64,000 nt of DNA. Source: an uncultured Bacteroidales bacterium (lineage in GTDB: Bacteria > Bacteroidota > Bacteroidia > Bacteroidales > F082). The translations under genes and the position numbers were made by a program. The stretch is taken from the NCBI GenBank assembly GCA_905233685.1, contig CAJOEZ010000006.1, positions 1 through 64,000 on the forward strand, in the 5' to 3' direction. The first letter of the stretch is position 1; every line of letters begins with the position of its first letter. Of the stretch, positions 44,243-51,375 are shown piece by piece. Under the pieces are notes generated by a model. It worked only from the letters and a program-made list of their open reading frames with translations. It had not been told where the DNA came from and searched no databases.

Positions 44243-44350
44243 GCCAACTCGACGAATGGCATTTTGCCAAGTTCCCAAACAAAAATCGGCCAACTTCTCA
44301 AATAGGAATCGATGATTTTGTAATTGGATGATTTATATTGTTTTATAGAG
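44243..44350. repeat. Second, decayed copy of the iteron array and promoter
   Basis: Units at 44243, 44266 and 44289 keep the 23-bp period (GCCAAGTTCCCAAA at 44266). The following stretch (TTTTGTAATTGGATGATTTATATTG in parts) aligns with the promoter region at 42054-42085, but the -7 box has degenerated. No ATPase gene follows. The area up to 44387 shows nothing else. Confidence 0.75.
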
Positions 44351-44387
44351 ATGGCAATACTTTGTTGATTTTTTGAATTGCTATTCG

Positions 44388-44660
44388 TCAAAGTTGAATC
44401 AATCTATTGTAAACTTCAAACAACTTGTCATCATCAAAATACTCTGCAAAATCCTTCTTGCCATAAGCGTCTTCTAATAATAAAACATCAGGCAATTCGA
44501 GTTTGACATTGACAATTAGCCCATTGCTTGGCAATTCAACTCGTTGGTTCGCCAAGCCTTTCTGTATTAGAATTCGCTTGATTTCGGAATAAGCCAATTC
44601 CCAAAGTTTAGCCTTTTCTTCTTCAAAATCAATAAAATCGAGTTCGATGCCGTTCTTCAT
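44388..44660 (-). CDS. Small uncharacterised protein at the end of the RM operon
   Basis: 90 residues, acidic, soluble (KNGIELDFIDFEEEKAKLWELA... ending FEVYNRLIQL). I do not recognise a family. It is on the same strand and starts 53 bp after the cytosine methyltransferase stop, so it may be the last gene of the restriction-modification operon. A regulatory or accessory role is only a guess. Confidence 0.5.
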   Translation of the reverse strand: MKNGIELDFIDFEEEKAKLWELAYSEIKRILIQKGLANQRVELPSNGLIVNVKLELPDVLLLEDAYGKKDFAEYFDDDKLFEVYNRLIQL

Positions 44661-44713
44661 ATTGTCCTCAAATAGTCATGCAAAAATAGAGGAAACATGA
44701 TAAGAAAGCAAGT

Positions 44714-45982
44714 TTATTTCAGGTCGTTATTTGAAAACCGAACTGCCAATCCAATCGCTTTGCCAAGTAAAGGCGGAACAGCATTGCCTATCTGTACCAA
44801 TTGCTTGTTTTTCTTTCCTTCAAAAATGAAATCGTCAGGAAACGACTGCAGGCGAGCCATTTCGCGTGCAGTAAGAACTCTCGGCAATTTGGGATGAATG
44901 TTTACTCCACCATGATTTTCCTTGATGGTACAAGAAGCCTCGTTCCAAGGACATTTTTTCCAAGCATCAGAATATCCTTTATAAAGGCTTTGTCCTTCTT
45001 CCAGTTCAAGCATTCGTCTGGCCATTTCGGGTTTGTGCTTTGTTGGAACATGATTAAATGCCTCATCTTCAGGATGGCTCATCAAATCAGCAATGGCTTG
45101 GCCAGTAGTGACGTATTCATTTGGAGCCAGCATTGGTTTAGGGTGGTAGTTTTTCACGCCGATTCTGTTACCAATGAAAATGACACGTTCACGCTTTTGG
45201 GGAGTGTAATAATCTGCGGCACACAGAGTCGTAACATTCATTTCATAGCCAATGGCTTTGTAGTCTTGTATGATTTTCCGTTCCACGCCGCCGTTAAGCA
45301 TACTACGAAGACCTTTGACATTTTCACAAATGACAAATTCAGGACGTAGATTATTCACAATGTCAAGCATTTCAAGATACAATGAGTTTCTTGGGTCATC
45401 AACGATACGATTCCCAGCCATGCTAAAACCTTGGCAAGGAAATCCACCTGCAACTACACTCAATTGCCTTCCACCGAGTTGCTCGTTTACAGTTTTATAG
45501 AACAAATCCTTGCTTTCTTGTTGTTTGATGTCTGCATCAATAAATGGATGGTCAAAATTCCGTTTATAGGTCATACCTGCTTCCTTGAACCAATCCAATC
45601 CACAAATGCCTTGCAATCCAGCCATTTCCAAACCTTTACTCAATCCACCTGCACCACAAAACAAATCCACAAAAGTCATTTTTGATTCACTCGGATGTTC
45701 CCAGACTTTTGAAATGTCTGCCCAATTCACAATATCTGTCTTTTTTGTCACAGATGGCTTTACCTTATGCTCTACAATTTCACCAAACAAATCATACTCA
45801 ATCTTTTCCGATTCTTTCAAAATAATATCTTTGTTTTGCTCAATGTATTCTTTTTCGATTCGATAGGTATTGTTGACTTTGGTTGTGACTATTTTTCCTG
45901 AAGCCACTAATTTCCTGACGGCTTTGACCGAAAGATTCAGCATTTCGGCGACTTCATTGATTGAATATGTTTCGTTGCTCAT
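44714..45982 (-). CDS. DNA (cytosine-5) methyltransferase with N-terminal HTH
   Basis: 422 residues. Residues 5-45 (YSINEVAEMLNLSVKAVRKL, then a short wing) form an excisionase/MerR-like helix-turn-helix. The methyltransferase starts with motif I FVDLFCGAGGLSKGLE at 104, catalytic PCQ at 182-184, ENV at 220-222, QKRER at 262-266 and ends with IGNAVPPLLGKAIG. It methylates C5 of cytosine in the recognition site. An HTH fused ahead of an m5C enzyme is known in systems where the methyltransferase also represses its own operon, so autoregulation is plausible. It overlaps the HNH gene by 4 bp. Confidence 0.93.
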   Translation of the reverse strand: MSNETYSINEVAEMLNLSVKAVRKLVASGKIVTTKVNNTYRIEKEYIEQNKDIILKESEKIEYDLFGEIVEHKVKPSVTKKTDIVNWADISKVWEHPSESKMTFVDLFCGAGGLSKGLEMAGLQGICGLDWFKEAGMTYKRNFDHPFIDADIKQQESKDLFYKTVNEQLGGRQLSVVAGGFPCQGFSMAGNRIVDDPRNSLYLEMLDIVNNLRPEFVICENVKGLRSMLNGGVERKIIQDYKAIGYEMNVTTLCAADYYTPQKRERVIFIGNRIGVKNYHPKPMLAPNEYVTTGQAIADLMSHPEDEAFNHVPTKHKPEMARRMLELEEGQSLYKGYSDAWKKCPWNEASCTIKENHGGVNIHPKLPRVLTAREMARLQSFPDDFIFEGKKNKQLVQIGNAVPPLLGKAIGLAVRFSNNDLK

Positions 45983-46668
45983 TTGACCTTCTTTTTGTGG
46001 TTAGGGTAAAACTTTTCAAGGATGAAATCAGTCGTTTCTTGGCTGATTTTCAATGCGGACTGAATTCGATATTCTACAGGGTCATATTGATAGCAACCAA
46101 CACATCCTAGCTCTTCGGTATAGTTTTCATCACCTTCGTAAAAAGAGTATGGATTGCCTTCTATGTTCCTTGCATCCCATCGCAAATCGGATATTTTGCA
46201 ATTCTTGCATATTTGGCGTTTGATGTCGTTGGCTGCTTTGCAAAGAGGCTGAAAGTCTTCCAGTTGCTGCGTTGAGGGGTCTGAAACTCGCATGTCGTTC
46301 TTGCGCCCATCTTTGTGGTCAACCTCTATCGTAGTATTTTCTGACGTTCCGTTCACGCCCAACATGACACATTTACGTTTTCTTATAGCATCGCAAATAT
46401 CCTTTCGTATAGCTTGGCTAAAATGCTGTTGTTCATTAAAACCGACAAGACGAATTGCGTCTATTCGGTTTCCAGGTGTTATACTTCTATCAACCTCAAC
46501 ATTGTATTTCCTTTGTAGAGGAGAGGATGCTCTTCCCCAACTCCATCCATTTCCAAGTTCCAATGATTTGTACTTGCCAGTAAATTCGGTAACATAAACC
46601 CATCGACTTACACCATTAGCGTTAGGTTGAGCCAATTCCAGAAATAAATCAATCATTCCCATAATCAT
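45979..46668 (-). CDS. HNH restriction endonuclease
   Basis: 229 residues. A central HNH site is visible as IEVDHKDGRKND (Asp117-His118) followed by FQPLCKAANDIKRQICKNC, with zinc-type cysteines. This is the layout of type II HNH endonucleases with a DNA-reading N-terminal part. It sits between two DNA methyltransferase genes with 4-bp overlaps on both sides, the expected place for the restriction subunit. The ribosome-binding site GGAG precedes the ATG at 46668. Confidence 0.82.
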   Translation of the reverse strand: MIMGMIDLFLELAQPNANGVSRWVYVTEFTGKYKSLELGNGWSWGRASSPLQRKYNVEVDRSITPGNRIDAIRLVGFNEQQHFSQAIRKDICDAIRKRKCVMLGVNGTSENTTIEVDHKDGRKNDMRVSDPSTQQLEDFQPLCKAANDIKRQICKNCKISDLRWDARNIEGNPYSFYEGDENYTEELGCVGCYQYDPVEYRIQSALKISQETTDFILEKFYPNHKKKVK

Positions 46669-47450
46669 TTCTCCTTTCTGAAAACAAAAACATACTCGTG
46701 TTTGAATAGGAAATTACCATTGCGCAGAGCGCGATAACGCCATAATGCTTCGCTCCCGATTTTTGCTCTGTTGCCAACCATATCCTTGACAACAATTCCC
46801 TTTAGTTTGCAATCGAACTCTTTTTTGATAGCATCCATCAAGTGAAACCCTAATGGGACGACTTCACCATTTCGATAAATATCGCCTATGACTAAGACAA
46901 AATGTTTCTTTGCTTTTAGTAAATCAACTCCACTATGCATTGATGCGATGAATTTCTTCGTAAATTCATCAATATCAGTAATGTTCGATAAGTCTTCCGA
47001 TTTGTCAGTGAATTTGATAATATCCAAATAAGGAGGATGCGCAATAACAAGGTCAACTTTTTTCTTTTCATACCTTTTCAGATCTTTCTTAATTAAGTCT
47101 TGTGCGCCCTGTGTGTCGCAAATGTCGTGATTATGAATTGTGAAATGAATACTGTCGCAATCTATCATGCTATTGCCAACAAAATCTATGATTTCTGTAT
47201 TGATGTCGAAACCAATGTAATCACGATTCAGATTTTCACATTCGTAAAGTGTCGTGCCACTTCCCATAAATAAATCAAGGACAACGTCGTTTTCGTCGGT
47301 GAAGCGACGAATCATATTGTTCGGAATTTGCGGAGCAAAATTGCCATGATAAACATTGGTATGTTTGCCGCCTTTTGCCCTTGGCCCAATAATCCAAAGG
47401 CTATCAACATTGAGATCGTTATCCTTCCAGTTTTCCTTATCGAAGTTCAT
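46665..47450 (-). CDS. DNA adenine/N4-cytosine methyltransferase
   Basis: 261 residues. SAM-binding motif VVLDLFMGSGTTLYE (about 56-70) precedes the catalytic HPPY (138-141), so the target is an exocyclic amino group. The ATG at 47450 is chosen because GGAGG lies 7 nt upstream, while the longer frame begins with TTG. The start codon and its ribosome-binding site lie in a hairpin (ATGCCC 47449-47454 with GGGCAT 47470-47475). First gene of the RM operon. With the m5C enzyme it gives the system two methyltransferases, as expected for an asymmetric recognition site. Confidence 0.88.
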   Translation of the reverse strand: MNFDKENWKDNDLNVDSLWIIGPRAKGGKHTNVYHGNFAPQIPNNMIRRFTDENDVVLDLFMGSGTTLYECENLNRDYIGFDINTEIIDFVGNSMIDCDSIHFTIHNHDICDTQGAQDLIKKDLKRYEKKKVDLVIAHPPYLDIIKFTDKSEDLSNITDIDEFTKKFIASMHSGVDLLKAKKHFVLVIGDIYRNGEVVPLGFHLMDAIKKEFDCKLKGIVVKDMVGNRAKIGSEALWRYRALRNGNFLFKHEYVFVFRKEK

Positions 47451-47835
47451 GCCCACCTCCAATCTGCGAGGGCATCAGATAAGGCATAATTACAATTTGT
47501 GTAAGTAATTCGTTATTTACCATACATTGCCATGCTTTGTATAGCGTCGGGAACTTGTTCGATGACAACAGGCTGGCAAATACTGGAAAACGATGAAGCG
47601 TGAATTTCACTTACCGCATTCCGAGGTATTTGCCGAACCTGTCACACTTAATAAGTTCCGTCCACGCTTTCGCACGGACGTTTGAACTTATTCTATTGTG
47701 TGACATTTCTTCTAATGGGCAAATTTTCGGAATGTCTCGAATAAATCGCAAACGCTATGGTTTATAATATGTTAGTTGGTCTTTGTTGTTAAATCATCAA
47801 TTATTTCTGTTTGGTGGTTTATTGGCGCAAAAGTA
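47451..47835 (-). promoter_or_regulatory. Structured leader of the RM operon
   Basis: About 370 nt between a -7 box (TACTTTTG, 47828-47835, minus strand) and the first methyltransferase. Pairings: ATAGCGT (47541-47547) with ACGCTAT (47752-47758), CATTCCGA (47617-47624) with TCGGAATG (47727-47734), ATTTGCC (47628-47634) with GGCAAAT (47718-47724), and a long hairpin 47641-47704. An alternative 9-bp stem (47575-47583 with 47626-47634, extended by ACAGG/CCTGT) excludes part of these. A last hairpin covers the start codon. No known RNA family was recognised. Confidence 0.55.
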
Positions 47836-47871
47836 AGGAATATTTTGTTTAGGAAATGATTGTTGTACAGA

Positions 47872-48162
47872 AAAATCGGAAATTCCGATTTTCCACCATA
47901 GTTCTTTCCAAAATGGAAATAACTGAAAACAATGACAGTTGCAAAAATTGCAACAGTCGTCTAATGAATTGAAAAAAGTCAACCTGTCGGAAATTCCGAC
48001 AAGTTCATGCAATTGTTCCAAAGAAAAATCGGAAATCCCGATATTCTTCAGTTGTTGCAAATCTTGCAATAACTGCCGTTGAGATGGATTAGTGGTTTTT
48101 TCCAAAATGGAAATAACCACTCTATTGGGAACATTCAGTTGTCGAGAAAAACTTGATAACTG
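47872..48162. repeat. Array of eight palindromes
   Basis: Eight inverted repeats in 290 bp: 47872-47892 (10-bp arms, 1-bp centre), 47900-47924, 47934-47958, 47981-48005, 48028-48042, 48049-48075, 48092-48120 and 48136-48162. Six share one architecture: outer arm, single mismatch, inner arm, short A-rich centre, inner arm, single mismatch, outer arm, for example CAGTT-g-TTGCAA. A minus-strand frame of 137 codons (47797-48210) is open through it but begins only with TTG and lacks a ribosome-binding site. Confidence 0.85.
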
Positions 48163-48195
48163 ATACGGATATTCCTCTCGTTCATCTTTTTTTCC

Positions 48196-48203
48196 TATTT
48201 TTG
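48196..48203 (+). promoter_or_regulatory. -7 promoter box of ffh
   Basis: TATTTTTG, 20 nt before the ATG at 48223. It rules out the TTG at 48214 as a likely start. Confidence 0.6.
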
Positions 48204-48222
48204 CACCCAAATTTTGAGAATT

Positions 48223-49557
48223 ATGTTTGAAGGTTTAAGCGAAAAATTAGAACGCTCGTTCAAAGTCCTTAAAGGACAGGCCTATATCACTGAGGTGAAT
48301 GTGGCCGACACGATGAAGGAAATCCGTCGAGCCCTCTTGGATGCCGACGTCAGTTATAAGATTGCCAAGGATGTCACCAACAACATCAAGGAGAAGGCTC
48401 TCGGTCAGGAGATTCTCACTTCGGTGAAACCAGGCGAGATGATGGTCAAAATCGTCCACGACGAGTTGGCCGACCTGATGGGCGGCGATGCCGTGGACAT
48501 CAATCTGAAAGGCCAACCCGCCATCATTTTGATTGCGGGTCTGCAAGGTTCTGGTAAGACCACTTTCTCGGCCAAGTTGGCTTCCTATCTCAAACGCAAG
48601 CGCGGCAAGCAAGTGCTTTTGGTGGCGGGTGACGTTTACCGTCCCGCAGCCATTGAGCAGTTGAAGGTGTTGGGCCAACAGGTTGAGGTTGAGGTATATA
48701 GCGAGGATGGCAACAAGAATCCCGTGCAGATTGCGCAAAACGCCATCGAGTATGCCAAGCGGCAGAACAAGCATGTCGTCATCATTGATACCGCCGGTCG
48801 TTTGGCCGTTGACGAGGAGATGATGAACGAAATTGCCAACATCAAGGAAGCTGTGAAACCGCATGAGACCTTGTTTGTGGTGGATGCCATGACGGGTCAG
48901 GATGCCGTGAACACGGCCAAGGCCTTCAACGACCGCCTGGACTTTGATGGCGTGGTGCTGACCAAGCTCGACGGCGACACCCGTGGCGGTGCGGCCCTCA
49001 CCATCCGCACGGTGGTGGAGAAGCCCATCAAGTTCGTCGGTATCGGCGAAAAGATGGATGCCCTCGATGTGTTCCACCCCAAGCGCATGGCCGACCGTAT
49101 CCTCGGCATGGGCGACATCGTTTCTCTCGTGGAGCGTGCCCAAGAGCAGTTCGATGAGGAGGAAGCCCGAAAGTTGCAGAAGAAATTGGCCCAGAATGAG
49201 TTCAACTACAACGACTTCCTGAAGCAAATCCAGCAAATCAAGAAGATGGGCAACCTGAAGGAACTCGCCAGCATGATTCCCGGCATGGACAAAGCCATGA
49301 AGGGCGAGGAAATCGACGACGATGCCTTCAAGAGTATCGAGGCCATCATCTATTCGATGACGCCCGCCGAGCGCGAGAACCCGAAACTGCTGAACGGCAC
49401 GCGCCGCAAGCGCATCGCCGATGGTAGTGGCACCTCGATTGTGGAAGTGAACCGCCTCGTGAAACAATTTGAGGAGACCTCGAAGATGATGCGCATGATG
49501 ACCACGGGCGGTGGCAAGAAACTGATGCGCATGGCTGGCGCAATGAAAAGAAGATAA
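48223..49557 (+). CDS. ffh: Signal recognition particle protein Ffh
   Basis: 444 residues. SRP GTPase that binds signal sequences on ribosomes and delivers them to FtsY. N domain (FEGLSEKLERSFKVLKG), G domain with GLQGSGKTTFSAKLA, DVYRPAA, DTAGR and TKLDGDTRGGAAL, then the methionine-rich M domain (residues 300 to end, MGNLKELASMIPGM, rich C-terminal MMRMMTTGGGKKLMRM). Standard length. Own promoter; folD follows after 11 bp. Confidence 0.96.
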   Translation: MFEGLSEKLERSFKVLKGQAYITEVNVADTMKEIRRALLDADVSYKIAKDVTNNIKEKALGQEILTSVKPGEMMVKIVHDELADLMGGDAVDINLKGQPAIILIAGLQGSGKTTFSAKLASYLKRKRGKQVLLVAGDVYRPAAIEQLKVLGQQVEVEVYSEDGNKNPVQIAQNAIEYAKRQNKHVVIIDTAGRLAVDEEMMNEIANIKEAVKPHETLFVVDAMTGQDAVNTAKAFNDRLDFDGVVLTKLDGDTRGGAALTIRTVVEKPIKFVGIGEKMDALDVFHPKRMADRILGMGDIVSLVERAQEQFDEEEARKLQKKLAQNEFNYNDFLKQIQQIKKMGNLKELASMIPGMDKAMKGEEIDDDAFKSIEAIIYSMTPAERENPKLLNGTRRKRIADGSGTSIVEVNRLVKQFEETSKMMRMMTTGGGKKLMRMAGAMKRR

Positions 49558-49568
49558 ACCCTAACAAT

Positions 49569-50453
49569 ATGGATAACAAGATTATAGACGGCAAACTGAT
49601 TGCCGAACAGATTAAGAAAGAAATCGCCGCTGAGGTGGCGGATATGATTGACCATGGCATTAAAGCTCCGCATTTGGCGGCGGTTATCGTGGGCGATGAC
49701 GGTGCCAGCAAGACCTACGTGGCCTCGAAGGAGAAAGCCTGCCACTCGGTGGGTATGACCTCGTCGGTGTACCGCTTGCCTGAAAGCACGACCGAAAAGG
49801 AGATGCTCGACATGGTCGAGTTCCTCAACAACGACCCTGAAATCGACGGCTACATCATCCAACTGCCGCTGCCCAAACACATCGACGAGAACAAGGTTAT
49901 CAACGCCATCAAGCCTTCCAAAGATGTGGACGGCTTCACGAGCATCAACGCGGGACGTATGCAACTGGGTCATCCTTGCTACATTCCCGCCACGCCGAAT
50001 GGCATCATGGAACTTATCAAACGCTCTGGCATTGAGACGGTTGGCAAGAATGTGGTTGTGTTGGGCCGCTCCAACATCGTGGGTACGCCGATGGCCATCC
50101 TGATGTCGCGCAAGGGTATCGACTCGACCGTCACCTTGTGCCACAGCCGCACGCAGAATCTTCCCGAGATTTGCCGCAACGCCAACATTTTGGTCGCCGC
50201 CATCGGCAAGCAAGGCTTCGTGACTGCCGATATGGTGAAACCTGGTGCCGTGGTCATAGACGTGGGCATCCACCGCATCGACGACCCAACCAGCCCGAAG
50301 GGTTACAAAATCCTCGGCGATGTGGATTACGACGAGGTCTATAAGGTGGCCTCGAGAATCACACCTGTTCCGGGCGGCGTGGGTCCCATGACTATCGTTT
50401 CGCTGTTGCAAAACACACTGAAGGCCGCCAAGGGCGAGATGTATCCGAAATAA
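49569..50453 (+). CDS. folD: Bifunctional methylenetetrahydrofolate dehydrogenase/cyclohydrolase FolD
   Basis: 294 residues. Interconverts 5,10-methylene- and 10-formyl-THF with NADP. Signatures: YVASKEKACHSVGM (catalytic Lys region), DGYIIQLPLPKHID, DVDGFTSINAGRM and GRSNIVGTPMAILM with the Rossmann loop, ending PVPGGVGPMTIVSLLQNT. It is directly downstream of ffh (11 bp) and 4 bp upstream of the next ATG, so it is part of one operon. Confidence 0.96.
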   Translation: MDNKIIDGKLIAEQIKKEIAAEVADMIDHGIKAPHLAAVIVGDDGASKTYVASKEKACHSVGMTSSVYRLPESTTEKEMLDMVEFLNNDPEIDGYIIQLPLPKHIDENKVINAIKPSKDVDGFTSINAGRMQLGHPCYIPATPNGIMELIKRSGIETVGKNVVVLGRSNIVGTPMAILMSRKGIDSTVTLCHSRTQNLPEICRNANILVAAIGKQGFVTADMVKPGAVVIDVGIHRIDDPTSPKGYKILGDVDYDEVYKVASRITPVPGGVGPMTIVSLLQNTLKAAKGEMYPK

Positions 50454-50457
50454 GACC

Positions 50458-51375
50458 ATGAAAAAGGTTTGGATCATTGTCTCGTTGTTGTACCTTTCGC
50501 TTTTTTCCAAAGCGCAAGAGGCAGGTGATGCGGGCTTTTCGCCCCTGTTTACTCCCCAGTTCAAGGCGGAGCTGCCCGAGGAAGTGAGCGAGAGTTCAGG
50601 GGTGTTTTTCCATAATGGTCGCCTTTGGACGCACAACGACAGTGGTGGCAAACCAATTCTGTATGCCATTGATACCGTGACGTTTGAGATCGTGCAGAAA
50701 CTCATTCTTGCTAACGTGCAAAATTTGGACTGGGAGGATGTTTGTACCGATGGCGAAACGGTTTTTGTGGGCGACTGCGGCAACAACAGAGGCAGCCGCA
50801 AAGACTTAAAAATCTACACTTTCCCACTTTCATCCATCCCCGTTGAAGGCGACGCGGCGGTTGATGTGGAAGTAATCAATTTCTGCTTTGATGACCAGAC
50901 CGATTTCACGAAGCGCAAAGTACACGACTTTGATTGTGAGGCCATTTTTGCCACTAAAAATTATCTATATCTGCTTAGTAAGGGTTGGGAAACAGGCACC
51001 ACACGGCTTTATCGCCTCTCAAAAACGCCTGGACAACAAGTCGCGGAGGTGGTCAATGGCTTCGATTCACAAGGGCTAATTACAGGCGCGGACTATGACC
51101 CCAAGAGCGGGACATTGGTTGTGATTGGCTATGTGAAGTCTCTTTACAAGCCGTTTCTCTATTTGATTTACAATTTCGACGAAGCGGGAGTAAAGCTGTC
51201 GCATCGGCGTTTCGAAATGCCGCAATTGCCTGGTGCTCAGACGGAAGGCATTTGCTTTTTTGATGAAGGAAGATGCTTCATTTCGGCTGAAACCACCAAG
51301 ACTTTCACGGCTCGTGTGTTTGTGGCCGATTTCAGGAAATGGATAGATAATCAGCTGAAAAACAAGAAGAAATGA
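50458..51375 (+). CDS. Secreted beta-propeller-like protein of unknown function
   Basis: 305 residues with a signal peptide (LFSKAQ). The body has beta-strand repeats reminiscent of a propeller or esterase-like repeat protein (SGVFFHNGRLWTHNDSGGKP; DLKIYTFPLSSIPV; YDPKSGTLVVIGY). It has no sorting domain, so it is likely periplasmic. The stop overlaps the following OmpA-family gene (ATGA), so they are co-translated and may act in the same compartment. No firm family assignment. Confidence 0.7.
   Translation: MKKVWIIVSLLYLSLFSKAQEAGDAGFSPLFTPQFKAELPEEVSESSGVFFHNGRLWTHNDSGGKPILYAIDTVTFEIVQKLILANVQNLDWEDVCTDGETVFVGDCGNNRGSRKDLKIYTFPLSSIPVEGDAAVDVEVINFCFDDQTDFTKRKVHDFDCEAIFATKNYLYLLSKGWETGTTRLYRLSKTPGQQVAEVVNGFDSQGLITGADYDPKSGTLVVIGYVKSLYKPFLYLIYNFDEAGVKLSHRRFEMPQLPGAQTEGICFFDEGRCFISAETTKTFTARVFVADFRKWIDNQLKNKKK

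Noticed and set aside
44388-47450. RM genes as a recently inserted mobile element
   Set aside because: No integrase, terminal repeats, tRNA target or duplicated target site was found at the edges, so transfer is possible but not shown.
47797-48210. 137-codon minus-strand ORF through the palindrome array
   Set aside because: It starts only with TTG at the ffh promoter, has no ribosome-binding site and no room for its own promoter outside ffh. It is best seen as frame left open by palindromes, although an old gene remnant cannot be excluded.
48247-49467. 406-codon ORF antisense to ffh
   Set aside because: It is the complement of a highly biased codon pattern in ffh; His/Leu-rich with no domain.
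49350-50801. 483-codon ORF antisense to ffh end, folD and the next gene
   Set aside because: It lies opposite three well-recognised genes and shows only mirror-coding sequence with no family motifs.
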